In this document: one piece after another, positions 36,796-47,069 of the stretch | How positions within the stretch are numbered: position 1 is the stretch's first letter | Layout: the number at the start of each line of letters is the position of its first letter | DNA from: an uncultured Pelagibacteraceae bacterium | GTDB taxonomy: Bacteria; Pseudomonadota; Alphaproteobacteria; Pelagibacterales; Pelagibacteraceae | Length of the DNA: 64,000 bases | Reading direction: 5' to 3' | Assembly (NCBI GenBank): GCA_902623305.1 | Contig: CACNTB010000001.1 | Coordinates: forward strand, 124,001 to 188,000 | The notes under the pieces: generated by a model | Seen by the model: the letters and a program-made list of their open reading frames with translations, nothing else | What the model was told of the DNA's origin: nothing | Database searches by the model: none | Made by a program: the position numbers and the translations under genes

Positions 36796-37428
36796 ATGAT
36801 TGCACATTCTATTTTTTTTTATACATTTTCATTAATCGCAATTGTTTCAGCAATAATGGTTACAGCATCCAAAAATACAGTTCACTCGGTATTTTTTTTA
36901 ATTTTAGATTTCATAAGTATTTCTTGTTTGTTCATAATGATAGGAGCAGAATTTTTAGGAATGATTATGTTAATAGTTTATGTTGGAGCTGTTGCAGTTT
37001 TATTTTTATTTGTAGTAATGATGTTAAATGTTGCTCAACAAAAAAATCAATGGTTTGCTGCTAAAGATAGCTCAAAACATATCCCGGTTGGTTTAATCAT
37101 AAGCACTCTCATTTTTGTTGAAATTATTATTGTAATTGGAGGATGGAAATACAAGCCAGAACTTTTTGATATAAACAATTCTCTTGCTCAATCAAGTTTA
37201 AGTAATACCCATTCTTTAGGTCAGATTTTGTACACTGATTATATTCACATATTTCAAATAAGTGGTATGATACTGTTGGTTGCCATGATAGGGGCCATTG
37301 TATTAACTTTCAGACAAAGAGCTGGTGTTAAAAGACAAAGTTATATTAAGCAGATATCCCGAGAAAGAGATGAAGGTGTTGAAGTATTAGAAGTTGAGAC
37401 CAACAAGGGAGTGAGAATAGATGACTGA
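36796..37428 (+). CDS. nuoJ: NADH-quinone oxidoreductase subunit J
   Basis: A 210-residue membrane subunit with five helices. The conserved segment [27 protein letters not shown] near residues 52-78 contains the pi-bulge helix thought to be involved in coupling. A polar C-terminal tail follows the last helix. The stop overlaps nuoK by eight bases. Confidence 0.95.
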   Translation: MIAHSIFFYTFSLIAIVSAIMVTASKNTVHSVFFLILDFISISCLFIMIGAEFLGMIMLIVYVGAVAVLFLFVVMMLNVAQQKNQWFAAKDSSKHIPVGLIISTLIFVEIIIVIGGWKYKPELFDINNSLAQSSLSNTHSLGQILYTDYIHIFQISGMILLVAMIGAIVLTFRQRAGVKRQSYIKQISRERDEGVEVLEVETNKGVRIDD

Positions 37429-37732
37429 GATTGGTCTAGGACATTATTTAACCCTTGGTGCTGTAATTTTTTCGATAGGCGTAATAGGTATTTTTCTTAA
37501 TAGAAAAAATATTATCGTCATACTAATGAGTATTGAATTGATATTACTTGCCGTAAATATAAATTTAGTTTCATTTTCAATTTTTCTAGGTGATTTAGCT
37601 GGTCAGGTTTTTACTTTATTTATTTTGACAGTAGCAGCGGCTGAAGCGGCTATAGGATTAGCAATTATAGTGGTGTATTTCAGAAACTCTGGAACTATAC
37701 GAGTTGAAGAAATAGATAAGTTGAAAGGTTAA
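37421..37732 (+). CDS. nuoK: NADH-quinone oxidoreductase subunit K
   Basis: A 103-residue three-helix subunit homologous to MrpC. The membrane glutamates involved in proton transfer are visible in [15 protein letters not shown] near residue 36 and [13 protein letters not shown] near 72. Length and position are normal for complex I. Confidence 0.96.
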   Translation: MTEIGLGHYLTLGAVIFSIGVIGIFLNRKNIIVILMSIELILLAVNINLVSFSIFLGDLAGQVFTLFILTVAAAEAAIGLAIIVVYFRNSGTIRVEEIDKLKG

Positions 37733-37734
37733 TT

Positions 37735-39645
37735 ATGGAACTTTCAATTATATTTCTTCCACTTATTGCTTCAATTATTTCGGGTTTTTTTGGAAGATAT
37801 ATTGGTGATAGAAACTCTGAAATAGTAACAAGTGCTCTTGTTTCAATTTCTGCACTTTTCTCAATAAATGTTCTTTATCAAGTAATTTTTAATCAATACG
37901 AAGAAAATATTGTTATAGCTACCTGGATAAGTTCGGGGTCACTTGATGTAAATTGGTCGATGTTAATTGATCCGTTATCAGCTGTGATGTTAGTTGTTGT
38001 AACTTCTGTATCTGCTCTGGTGCATATCTATTCAATTGGTTACATGTCGCATGATCCACATAAGCCAAGATTTATGGCTTATTTGTCGTTATTCACTTTT
38101 GCAATGTTGATGCTTGTAACTTCAGATAATTTTATTCAACTATTTTTTGGTTGGGAAGGTGTTGGTCTTTGTTCATATTTCTTAATTGGTTTTTGGTTTA
38201 AAAAAGAAAGTGCAAATGCTGCAGCTATCAAAGCATTTGTAGTTAATAGAGTAGGTGACTTTGGTTTTGCTTTAGGAATTTTCTTAATATTTTATTTATT
38301 TGGAACAGTTAATTACTCAGAAGTTTTTCAACAAATTTCAACTGTTGTGGATAAAAATTTATCATTTTTAGGTTTTGAAGTTAAAGCAATAGATTTAGTT
38401 TGTTTACTTTTATTTATTGGAGCAATGGGTAAATCTGCTCAGATATTACTTCATACATGGTTACCTGATGCTATGGAAGGTCCAACTCCAGTTTCAGCAT
38501 TAATTCATGCAGCAACAATGGTTACGGCTGGAGTTTTTTTAGTTGTAAGATGTTCTCCAATTTATGAATATTCACCGTTAATACTAAATTTTATTACTAT
38601 AGTAGGAATGACTACTGCCTTCTTTGCAGCAACAGTGGCTTTAGTACAAACGGATATAAAAAAAATAATTGCATATTCTACATGTAGTCAACTTGGCTAT
38701 ATGTTTTTCGCAGCTGGAGTAGGTGCTTATAATGTTGCCATGTTTCATTTATTTACTCACGCATTTTTTAAAGCTCTTTTGTTTTTAGGATCTGGTTCAG
38801 TAATTCATGCTTTTAAAGATGAACAAAATATAAATAATATGGGTGGTGTATGGAAAAAGCTGCCATATACCTACGCTTTAATGATTATAGGAACACTTGC
38901 TTTAACAGGTTTCCCCTTTTTATCAGGATTTTATTCTAAAGATGCAATCATAGAATTCGCCTATTTAAAAGGTAACACAACAGGATATTACGCTGCTGGA
39001 GTTGGAATAATTACAGCATTTTTAACATCTATTTATTCGTGGAGATTAATTTTTAAAACTTTCCATGGAGAGTATAACAATAAAAATATCAAGATAGAGG
39101 AAACTCACGAGTCTCCTATAGTAATGCTTCTTCCTTTATTTATTCTTTCAATAGGTGCTGTATTTGCTGGTTTTTTATTTAAAGATCTTTTTATTGGTCA
39201 TAGTGATAATCCTTTTTGGGGGGAGTCTATTAAGTTTTTAAATCCTTTAAGCACTGAACATCCTCCTTTATGGTTTTTACTTTTAACACCTTGTTTAGTT
39301 TTATTATCTATTCCGATTGCTTATTATTTATTTGTAAGAAATAAAAATTTACCTAATGACATCGCATCAATAAATAAACCTTTATATAATTTTTTATTAA
39401 ATAAGTGGTATTTCGATGAGTTGTATGAAGTATTATTCATTAAATCTTCAAAAAAAATTGGTTTATTTTTATGGAAATTTTGTGACGGAACTATAATTGA
39501 TGGTTTTGGTCCTGATGGAATTTCCTCGTTTATTAAAAAATGTTCAATAAAAGCCTCTAAATTTCAAAGTGGTTTTATCTATCAATATGCATTCATTATG
39601 TTGGTAGGTTTCTCTGCTTTTTTAACCTTTTTAATAGTTAAATAA
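37735..39645 (+). CDS. nuoL: NADH-quinone oxidoreductase subunit L
   Basis: A 636-residue antiporter-like proton-pumping subunit with about fifteen helices plus the long lateral helix at the C-terminus. Motifs include FFGWEGVGLCSYFLIGFW near residue 137 with its key Glu, LLHTWLPDAMEGPTPVSALIHAATMVTAGVF near 238, and the Lys-containing IIAYSTCSQLGYMF near 310. It is the most distal pump of complex I. Confidence 0.97.
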   Translation: MELSIIFLPLIASIISGFFGRYIGDRNSEIVTSALVSISALFSINVLYQVIFNQYEENIVIATWISSGSLDVNWSMLIDPLSAVMLVVVTSVSALVHIYSIGYMSHDPHKPRFMAYLSLFTFAMLMLVTSDNFIQLFFGWEGVGLCSYFLIGFWFKKESANAAAIKAFVVNRVGDFGFALGIFLIFYLFGTVNYSEVFQQISTVVDKNLSFLGFEVKAIDLVCLLLFIGAMGKSAQILLHTWLPDAMEGPTPVSALIHAATMVTAGVFLVVRCSPIYEYSPLILNFITIVGMTTAFFAATVALVQTDIKKIIAYSTCSQLGYMFFAAGVGAYNVAMFHLFTHAFFKALLFLGSGSVIHAFKDEQNINNMGGVWKKLPYTYALMIIGTLALTGFPFLSGFYSKDAIIEFAYLKGNTTGYYAAGVGIITAFLTSIYSWRLIFKTFHGEYNNKNIKIEETHESPIVMLLPLFILSIGAVFAGFLFKDLFIGHSDNPFWGESIKFLNPLSTEHPPLWFLLLTPCLVLLSIPIAYYLFVRNKNLPNDIASINKPLYNFLLNKWYFDELYEVLFIKSSKKIGLFLWKFCDGTIIDGFGPDGISSFIKKCSIKASKFQSGFIYQYAFIMLVGFSAFLTFLIVK

Positions 39646-41126
39646 TGAATTTTCCTATTCTTTCATCTTTAATACTATTACCAATAGTAGGAGCTTTATT
39701 TTTATTTTTTACTAAAGATAAAGAAGGAAATAATTTAACCGCAAAATATGTTGCATTATTCACAACAGTTGTTAATTTTTTAATTTCTATTTATTTGTGG
39801 ATTGCTTTTGATCAGTCTACCTCTAATTTCCAATTTATAGAAGATAGAATATGGATTGAAGGATTTATTAATTATAAAGTTGGTATAGATGGAATTTCAA
39901 TTTTATTTATTATATTAACAACTTTTATTACACCACTATGTGTAATATCTGTGAACAACTCTGTAAAAAATAGATTAAGAGATTTTTTAATTGCGATACT
40001 GATTATGGAAAGTTTTATGATTGGTGTTTTTTGTGCATTAGATTTAGTCGTATTTTATTTGTTCTTTGAAGCAGGATTAATTCCAATGTTTTTAATTATT
40101 GGAATTTGGGGAGGCACAAGAAGAGTTTATTCTGCATTTAAATTTTTTTTATACACACTCTTAGGTTCTGTTTTGATGTTAGTTGCAATAATTTCAATTT
40201 ATTGGATAACTGGCACAACAGATGTAGTTAAGCTTTATGAAATTGGCATTGATGTTAAATATCAAAATCTTTTATGGTTGGCGTTTTTTAGTTCATTTGC
40301 AGTTAAAACACCTATGTGGCCTGTTCATACATGGTTACCGGATGCACACGTTGAGGCTCCTACGGCAGGATCTGTATTACTAGCAGCAATATTATTGAAG
40401 ATGGCTGGATATGGATTTATAAGATTTTCATTAGGACTTTTCCCTGTAGCATCAGAAACATTTACCCCTTTAATTTATGTTTTGAGTGTAATTGCAATTA
40501 TATTCACGTCACTAATAGCTTTAATGCAAGAAGATATGAAAAAACTTATAGCATATTCATCTGTTGCTCATATGGGCTTTGTAACATTAGGTATCTTCAC
40601 TCTACAACAGCAGGGGATTGAAGGGAGTATAATTCAAATGATAAGTCATGGATTGGTTTCAGCAGCTTTGTTTTTAACTGTTGGAGTAGTATATGACAGA
40701 ATGCATTCTAGATTAATAAGTACTTACGGTGGATTAGTTTCTGTAATTCCAAAATATTCAATATTATTTATGGTATTTGCCTTGGCATCACTAGGTTTAC
40801 CTGGGACAAGTGGTTTTATTGGAGAGTTTTTAATTTTAATGGGAGCATTTAAAGATAATTTTTTAGTTGCTGTTATCGCTAGTCTTGGAGTGATTTTAGG
40901 TGCTGCATATATGTTATGGTTATATAAGAGAGTAGTTTTTGGCAAACTAATAAATGAAGATCTCAAAAAAATTGTAGATTTAAATAGATCTGAATATTTT
41001 ATTTTAAGTTGTTTGGCAGCCCCAATTTTATTTTATGGTTTTTATCCAGATCCATTAATTAACACTATAGAAGTTTCAGTAACAGATTTAATTAACATGC
41101 ACGAAACAAATTTAGCTAGTAAATAA
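39645..41126 (+). CDS. nuoM: NADH-quinone oxidoreductase subunit M
   Basis: A 493-residue antiporter-like subunit. The conserved Glu lies in FYLFFEAGLIPMFLIIGIWGG near residue 136-156; VKTPMWPVHTWLPDAHVEAPTAGSVLLAAILLKMAGYG spans about 218-255; KLIAYSSVAHMGFV is near 302. Its start overlaps the stop of nuoL by one base. Confidence 0.97.
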   Translation: MNFPILSSLILLPIVGALFLFFTKDKEGNNLTAKYVALFTTVVNFLISIYLWIAFDQSTSNFQFIEDRIWIEGFINYKVGIDGISILFIILTTFITPLCVISVNNSVKNRLRDFLIAILIMESFMIGVFCALDLVVFYLFFEAGLIPMFLIIGIWGGTRRVYSAFKFFLYTLLGSVLMLVAIISIYWITGTTDVVKLYEIGIDVKYQNLLWLAFFSSFAVKTPMWPVHTWLPDAHVEAPTAGSVLLAAILLKMAGYGFIRFSLGLFPVASETFTPLIYVLSVIAIIFTSLIALMQEDMKKLIAYSSVAHMGFVTLGIFTLQQQGIEGSIIQMISHGLVSAALFLTVGVVYDRMHSRLISTYGGLVSVIPKYSILFMVFALASLGLPGTSGFIGEFLILMGAFKDNFLVAVIASLGVILGAAYMLWLYKRVVFGKLINEDLKKIVDLNRSEYFILSCLAAPILFYGFYPDPLINTIEVSVTDLINMHETNLASK

Positions 41127-41127
41127 T

Positions 41128-42546
41128 ATGGAAAATTTAAATTTAATATTACCTGAAATTTTTATTTCTCTTTCAATTATGTTTTTACTTATTTTGGGTG
41201 TATTTAAAAAACAAGGTTCTAAAATTACATTTAATTTATCTTTGTTTGCAATTTTAATTACAACAATAATAACAATAAATGAAACTTTCTCTGTATATAG
41301 AGAAACCTTATTTAATGGAAGTATAGTTATTGATCAAATGTCATCATTGATGAAAATTATAACTTTAATTGGTGGATTTTTAGTTTTAATTATTTCATCA
41401 AACTATTTAAAAACTTTTAAAATATACAACATAGAATATCCAATTTTAATTCTGAGCTCGATTCTTGGTATGATGGTTATGATTAGCTCAAATGATTTAA
41501 TTGTTTTTTATATGGGACTTGAGTTACAGTCATTAGCTCTTTATGTGTTAGCTACATATAACAGAGATCAACTAAAATCATCTGAAGCTGGTTTAAAATA
41601 TTTTGTTTTAAGTGCTCTTTCATCTGGATTATTATTATATGGATGTTCACTAGTTTATGGTTTTTCTGGTTCAACTAATTTTGATATAATATCAAACCAA
41701 TTAAATTCTGATGAGTACGTTTTAACATTTGGAATTGTATTTATTTTAGTTGGTTTAGCATTTAAAATTTCAGCAGTTCCATTTCATATGTGGGCACCTG
41801 ATGTTTACGAAGGATCTCCAACAACTGTAACTTTATTTTTTACGATAGTACCAAAAATAGCTGCATTAACAGTATTTATAAGATTTTTATATGTTCCTTT
41901 CTTAAATTTAATTGACCAATGGCAAATGATAATTGTTTTTCTTTCAATTGCTTCGATGATTTTTGGAGCAGTTGCTGCAATAGGGCAAACTAATATTAAA
42001 AGACTAATAGCTTACAGTTCTATTAGTCATATTGGTTACACATTAGCAGGACTAGCTACCGCATCAAATGAAGGAATACAAAGTTCAATAATCTATATTT
42101 CAATTTATGTCGTTATGAATTTAGCTCTTTTTTCTTGTCTACTTATGTTAAGAAGAAAGGATCAATATTATGAGGATATTGATGATCTTTCAGGACTATC
42201 AAAAAATCATCCTTTATTATCTTTATGTTTACTTTTAATATTATTTTCTTTAGCAGGTATCCCACCATTAGCCGGTTTCTTTGCAAAATTTTATGTTTTT
42301 AAAGCTGTTTTGGAACAATCAATGTATTTCTTGGCTATAGTAGGATTGTTATCTACCGTAGTTGCAGCTTTTTATTATTTAAGAATTATAAAAATAATTT
42401 ACTTTGATAAAGAAAAAGAAAAATACGATACAGACCACAGCTTATGGCTAAAATTTTCACTTACAGTATCAACTATATTAATTCTTTTATACTTCATATT
42501 CCCAAGTCAGTTAATAGAAGTTGTATCAAGAATTAATATTATTTAA
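41128..42546 (+). CDS. nuoN: NADH-quinone oxidoreductase subunit N
   Basis: A 472-residue antiporter-like subunit. Visible motifs are FYMGLELQSLALYVLATYNR near residue 128-147, FKISAVPFHMWAPDVYEGSPTTVTLFF near 211-237 and KRLIAYSSISHIGY near 291. It completes the 14-subunit complex I set. The stop (TAA) and the birA start overlap as TAATG, so the downstream housekeeping genes are coupled to the nuo transcript. Confidence 0.97.
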   Translation: MENLNLILPEIFISLSIMFLLILGVFKKQGSKITFNLSLFAILITTIITINETFSVYRETLFNGSIVIDQMSSLMKIITLIGGFLVLIISSNYLKTFKIYNIEYPILILSSILGMMVMISSNDLIVFYMGLELQSLALYVLATYNRDQLKSSEAGLKYFVLSALSSGLLLYGCSLVYGFSGSTNFDIISNQLNSDEYVLTFGIVFILVGLAFKISAVPFHMWAPDVYEGSPTTVTLFFTIVPKIAALTVFIRFLYVPFLNLIDQWQMIIVFLSIASMIFGAVAAIGQTNIKRLIAYSSISHIGYTLAGLATASNEGIQSSIIYISIYVVMNLALFSCLLMLRRKDQYYEDIDDLSGLSKNHPLLSLCLLLILFSLAGIPPLAGFFAKFYVFKAVLEQSMYFLAIVGLLSTVVAAFYYLRIIKIIYFDKEKEKYDTDHSLWLKFSLTVSTILILLYFIFPSQLIEVVSRINII

Positions 42547-43082
42547 TGAAGTTTAAAAAATTCAAATTTAAAAGAATTAAAAGCACAAACAATACTGCAA
42601 TAAGGATTATCAAAAAAACCAAATATAACCTAGGTATGGTTGTTTCTGAATCACAGACAAATGGTAGAGGACAGTATGGAAGAAAATGGGTATCATCAAA
42701 AGGAAATTTGTTTATCACTTTCTTCAACGAACTAAATAAAAATAATTTATCGATTAATGCTATAACAAAAATCAACTGTCTTTTAGTTAAAAAATCACTC
42801 TCTTCATTTACAAGTAAAAAAATTTTATTTAAAAAACCGAATGATTTATTGATTGATAAAAAAAAAATTAGTGGAATTTTACAAGAAGTTATATTTATAA
42901 AAGGTAAAAAATTTTTAATTACTGGTATAGGTATAAATATTAAAAAAAATCCAATTATAAGGAATAATCCCGCTACAAACTTGCAGGAGGTAACTAAAAA
43001 AAATATTAGTAAATTAAGTGTAGAAAATAAACTAAAACAACTCTTTGAAAAAAATTTATCTAAACTGTATAAAAACAACTAA
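42546..43082 (+). CDS. birA: Biotin--[acetyl-CoA-carboxylase] ligase
   Basis: A 178-residue short biotin protein ligase without the N-terminal DNA-binding domain or a full C-terminal SH3-like domain, as often seen in small genomes. The catalytic motif NGRGQYGRKWVSSKGNLFITF spans about residues 39-59, and KKPNDLLIDKKKISGILQE near 98-116 holds the conserved Lys. It attaches biotin to acetyl-CoA carboxylase carrier protein. The nuoN-birA-coaX order is typical of alphaproteobacteria. Confidence 0.92.
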   Translation: MKFKKFKFKRIKSTNNTAIRIIKKTKYNLGMVVSESQTNGRGQYGRKWVSSKGNLFITFFNELNKNNLSINAITKINCLLVKKSLSSFTSKKILFKKPNDLLIDKKKISGILQEVIFIKGKKFLITGIGINIKKNPIIRNNPATNLQEVTKKNISKLSVENKLKQLFEKNLSKLYKNN

Positions 43083-43828
43083 TGTATATTCTAGGCGATA
43101 TTGGTAACACGGAAACAAAATTATGTATTGTTTCTAAAAATAATAAAATTATAAAAAAAATTATTTTTTTATCAAAAAATGTACATAACAAGCAACTTAA
43201 TGATTTATTTAAAAAAAATAAAATTCAATTAAATAAAATTGAAAAAATATTATTTTGCAGTGTTGTACCAAAAACATTTTCTATAATTAAAAATTTTTTA
43301 TCGAAAAAAGTCAAAACAAAATGCTTTGAGGTTAAAAAATTAAACTTAAAATCACTTATAAAAATTAAAGTGGATTATAAACAAGTAGGCTCAGATAGAA
43401 TTACTAATGCTATAAGCTTAATAGATAATAAAAATAATTTTATAATTTTAGATTTTGGTACCGCAACAACTTTCGATGTACTAATTAAAAATACTTATTA
43501 TGGAGGAATTATTGCTCCGGGTGTGAAATTATCCCTTAATACCTTATCTGATAAAGCAACTTTGATTCCAAAAATTGATTTAAAAAAGATCAATAAAGTC
43601 ATTGGTATAGATACAACCTCAGCTGTTAGATCAGGCTTTTTTTGGGGATATGCGGGTTTAATTGACAATATTATTAATTTAATTAAGAAAGAGACTGAAA
43701 AATCTTTTAAAGTAATTATTACTGGAGGATTTTCAAATTTATTTAAAAACTCAATAAAAACGAAAGTAAACCACAACCAAGATATTACAATCAAAGGTTT
43801 AATAAAAATTTCAAAATTAATTAAATAA
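43082..43828 (+). CDS. coaX: Type III pantothenate kinase
   Basis: A 248-residue ASKHA-fold kinase for the first step of coenzyme A synthesis. DIGNTETKLCIV near residue 5 is the phosphate-1 motif, GSDRITNAI near 103 the pantothenate region and DFGTATTFDVL near 121 the phosphate-2 motif, followed by GGIIAPGVKLSLNTL. Its ATG shares one base with the birA stop. Confidence 0.95.
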   Translation: MYILGDIGNTETKLCIVSKNNKIIKKIIFLSKNVHNKQLNDLFKKNKIQLNKIEKILFCSVVPKTFSIIKNFLSKKVKTKCFEVKKLNLKSLIKIKVDYKQVGSDRITNAISLIDNKNNFIILDFGTATTFDVLIKNTYYGGIIAPGVKLSLNTLSDKATLIPKIDLKKINKVIGIDTTSAVRSGFFWGYAGLIDNIINLIKKETEKSFKVIITGGFSNLFKNSIKTKVNHNQDITIKGLIKISKLIK

Positions 43829-43829
43829 T

Positions 43830-45488
43830 ATGAAAGATGAATTATTATTTTGTCCCTTAGGCGGTTCAGGCGAAATAGGCATGAACATGAATTTGTTCGG
43901 CTATGGACAGCCTAGTGATCACAAATGGATTATGGTCGACATTGGGGTAACATTTGCAGATGATACTATTCCAGGTGTTGATTTAATTTATCCGGATCCT
44001 GGGTTTATAGTTGAAAGGAAAGATAATTTATTAGGTATAGTGTTAACACATGCTCACGAGGACCACATTGGTGCAATTGCTCATTTGTGGCCAAAATTAC
44101 AATGTAAAATTTTTGCAACACCTTTCACAGCTGTATTAATTAGAGAAAAATTTAGAGAAAAGCAAATCGACATAACTAATGATTTAAAAATTGTTGAGTT
44201 AAATGGAAAAGTCTCTTTGGATCCCTTTGAAATTGAATACATTACTTTAACTCATTCAATATTAGAACCAAACGGACTTAGAATAAAAACTCCTGCAGGA
44301 GTTATTTTGCACACTGGAGATTGGAAAGTAGATCCAACTCCCTTGATTGGAGAAAATATAAACGAAAAAAGATTGAAGGAAATTGGAGAAGAAGGTGTGC
44401 TAGCAATGATTTGTGATTCAACAAATGTTTTTAGTGCTGGTAGATCAGGTTCAGAATTAGATGTAAGAAAAAATATGTTAAACGTTATGTCTCGATTAAA
44501 AAAAAGAATTGTCATAACGTCTTTTGCTTCAAACGTAGCTAGAATGGAGACAGCTTTTTATTGTGCAGAACAAACAGGAAGACAAATCTCATTAGTTGGA
44601 AGATCAATGCACCGTATTTATAAAGCTGCACGTCAATGTGGATATTTAAAAAATACAATTGAACCAATTGATCCAAGAGAAGCTAAAAATTTTTCAAGAG
44701 AAAAAATTGTATATTTATGTACTGGAAGCCAAGGTGAACCAATGGGTGCAATGATGAGAATTTCTAGTTATGTTCATCCAGATGTTTTTATTGAAAAAGG
44801 TGATGCTGTAATTTTTTCTTCAAAAATTATACCTGGTAATGAAAAAAAACTTTATAAACTTCATAACCAACTTGTTAAGGATGGAATAGAGGTAATATCT
44901 GAAGAAACTGAATTTATTCATGTTTCTGGACATCCAAATAGAGAAGACCTCAAAGACATGTATCAGTGGGTTAAACCTAGGTGTGTAATACCTGTACACG
45001 GCGAACATAGGCATATGATAGAACACATTAATTTTGCAAAAGAAATGCAAGTACCTCATCCAGTTCAAGTAGAAAATGGTGATATCGTTAAGTTATTTCC
45101 AGGTGACGAACCAGAAGTTTACGATAAGGCACCAAGTGGTAGATTGTATTTAGATGGCAATGTAAGTGTAGAACCAGATTCACAGTCTATAAAAGATAGA
45201 AAAAATTTAAGCGCAAATGGATATTTAGAGGTAACTATTATGATTACGCCTAAGGGCAATATTCATAATGACCCGATTCTTTCTTTTAGGGGCTTGCCAA
45301 TTGAAGATAAAGATGAATTTGCGTATGATTTGGTTGAAGAAATAGAAATAATAACAAGAACTTTTAAAGTTGGAAGTAAACAACAAGAGCATAATTTAAT
45401 TGATGCATTAAAAATTGCTTGCAGAAAACTTTCTAAAGAGAAAACAGGAAAAAAACCTTTTACCAATATTAATTTAGTAAGAATTTAA
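43830..45488 (+). CDS. rnj: Ribonuclease J
   Basis: A 552-residue metallo-beta-lactamase/beta-CASP nuclease. The zinc motif LTHAHEDHIGAIAHLWPKL lies near residue 71-89, followed by a His in HTGDWKVD near 161; the CASP region includes ITSFASNVARMETAF near 226 and VSGHPNREDLKDMYQWVKPRCVIPVHGEHRH near 366-396. It degrades and processes RNA with 5'-exonuclease and endonuclease activity. The single rnj copy after coaX is the alphaproteobacterial arrangement. Confidence 0.95.
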   Translation: MKDELLFCPLGGSGEIGMNMNLFGYGQPSDHKWIMVDIGVTFADDTIPGVDLIYPDPGFIVERKDNLLGIVLTHAHEDHIGAIAHLWPKLQCKIFATPFTAVLIREKFREKQIDITNDLKIVELNGKVSLDPFEIEYITLTHSILEPNGLRIKTPAGVILHTGDWKVDPTPLIGENINEKRLKEIGEEGVLAMICDSTNVFSAGRSGSELDVRKNMLNVMSRLKKRIVITSFASNVARMETAFYCAEQTGRQISLVGRSMHRIYKAARQCGYLKNTIEPIDPREAKNFSREKIVYLCTGSQGEPMGAMMRISSYVHPDVFIEKGDAVIFSSKIIPGNEKKLYKLHNQLVKDGIEVISEETEFIHVSGHPNREDLKDMYQWVKPRCVIPVHGEHRHMIEHINFAKEMQVPHPVQVENGDIVKLFPGDEPEVYDKAPSGRLYLDGNVSVEPDSQSIKDRKNLSANGYLEVTIMITPKGNIHNDPILSFRGLPIEDKDEFAYDLVEEIEIITRTFKVGSKQQEHNLIDALKIACRKLSKEKTGKKPFTNINLVRI

Positions 45489-45733
45489 TGAGCGCAACAG
45501 GCCTAGCTATTATCTACATAATTATATGGTGGATAGTTTTTTTTGCTATTTTACCTATAGATGTAAATCGAATAAAGACAGTAAAAATAGATGGTGAGGA
45601 TCCTGGATCACCTGAAAATCCAAAAATGCTGAAAAAATTCCTTTATTGCACTGGAATTACTACTGTCATTTTCATCATAATTTACTTATTAATTAAATTT
45701 GAATATTTAAATTTAAGAAATATGATTAATTAA
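45488..45733 (+). CDS. DUF1467 family membrane protein
   Basis: An 81-residue protein with two helices, one at residues 5-24 (IIYIIIWWIVFFAILPIDV) and one near 53-70. The short loop EDPGSPENPKMLKKF matches the DUF1467 family, which in alphaproteobacteria almost always lies between rnj and proS. Function is unknown. It overlaps the rnj stop by one base. Confidence 0.88.
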   Translation: MSATGLAIIYIIIWWIVFFAILPIDVNRIKTVKIDGEDPGSPENPKMLKKFLYCTGITTVIFIIIYLLIKFEYLNLRNMIN

Positions 45734-45734
45734 G

Positions 45735-47069
45735 ATGTTTTTATCAAATTCATTTATACCAATATTAAAAAATAATCCTTCAGAAGCTAAAATTAAATCG
45801 CATCAATTAATGCTGAGAGTAGGCATGATTAAGCAAGCCTCTGCAGGAATTTATTCATGGTTACCTTTAGGTTTTAAAGTAATGAAAAAAATAGAAGACA
45901 TTGTCAGACAAGAACAAAACAAAATTGGAGCTCAAGAAATATTAATGCCAACTATTCAATCCAGCGAAATTTGGAAAGAAAGTGGTCGTTACGACGATTA
46001 TGGCGAAGAGATGCTCAGAATAACTGATCGTCAAAATAGAGAAATGTTATATGGACCAACCAATGAAGAACAAGTTACTGAAATTTTTAGATCTTCAATA
46101 AAATCTTATAAATCACTCCCACAACTTATGTATCATATTCAATGGAAGTTTAGAGATGAAATTAGACCTAGATTTGGAATTATGCGTGGTAGAGAGTTTT
46201 ACATGAAAGATGCTTATTCATTTGATGTATCTGATGAAGAAGCTTTTTATTCTTATAATAAATTCTTTCTCTCTTATTTAAGAACATTTAAAAGATTATC
46301 TTTGACAGCAATACCTATGGCTGCTGATACAGGGCCTATAGGTGGAAATTTATCTCATGAATTTGTTATTCTTGCTGATACTGGAGAAAGTAAAATTTTC
46401 ACAGATAAAAGAATATTCGATCTTGATAATGACGATACTAAACTAGAAAAAATTTCATTACAGAGTATGAGAAAAAAATATGAACAATTCTATGCCGTAA
46501 CTGATGAAAAGTTTAATAAAGAAGAATTTGAAAAAATTGTTTCCAAAGAAAATCAATTGATTACAAAAGGTATCGAAGTAGGTCACATCTTTTATTTTGG
46601 TGACAAATATTCAAAACCAATGGGTGCGTCAGTTGATTTACCAGGAGGAAAGAAAGATTTTGTTAAAATGGGTTCATATGGAATTGGTGTATCAAGGCTA
46701 GTAGGAGCTATAATTGAGGCAAAATATGATGAGAAAAATGAAATCATGAAATGGCCATTGTCTGTTGCTCCTTATGATATAGCTATAATACCTATGATAA
46801 ATAAAAATGATACATCAGCTTTAGATAGTGCAAATAATATTAATAAACAATTACTCAAAAATAATATTGATGCAATCATCGATGATACAGACGAGAATTT
46901 CTCATCAAAAATTAAAAAAATGAATTTAATTGGCGCCCCATATCAAATTATTATTGGCAAGAAAAGTGAAGCTGATTTATTAGAGTTTAAAGAAACCGGT
47001 GAAGAAATACAAAATTTACCACTAGGTAAAATTATAGAAATTATAACTAAACGAAAAAATTCAATTTGA
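45735..47069 (+). CDS. proS: Prolyl-tRNA synthetase (short form)
   Basis: A 444-residue class II synthetase. Motif 2 is HIQWKFRDEIRPRFGIMRGREFYMKDAYSF near residues 134-163; motif 3 includes GSYGIGVSRLVGAIIE near 312; a C-terminal anticodon-binding domain follows. It lacks the roughly 180-residue editing insertion of the E. coli type, as is usual for alphaproteobacteria. It charges tRNA-Pro. The final bases overlap the TTG start of lolC. Confidence 0.96.
   Translation: MFLSNSFIPILKNNPSEAKIKSHQLMLRVGMIKQASAGIYSWLPLGFKVMKKIEDIVRQEQNKIGAQEILMPTIQSSEIWKESGRYDDYGEEMLRITDRQNREMLYGPTNEEQVTEIFRSSIKSYKSLPQLMYHIQWKFRDEIRPRFGIMRGREFYMKDAYSFDVSDEEAFYSYNKFFLSYLRTFKRLSLTAIPMAADTGPIGGNLSHEFVILADTGESKIFTDKRIFDLDNDDTKLEKISLQSMRKKYEQFYAVTDEKFNKEEFEKIVSKENQLITKGIEVGHIFYFGDKYSKPMGASVDLPGGKKDFVKMGSYGIGVSRLVGAIIEAKYDEKNEIMKWPLSVAPYDIAIIPMINKNDTSALDSANNINKQLLKNNIDAIIDDTDENFSSKIKKMNLIGAPYQIIIGKKSEADLLEFKETGEEIQNLPLGKIIEIITKRKNSI

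Noticed and set aside
42539-43078. 179-residue minus-strand ORF opposite birA
   Set aside because: It mirrors the whole of birA, which has clear catalytic motifs; the hydrophobic Phe/Leu composition is what antisense of Lys-rich AT DNA produces.
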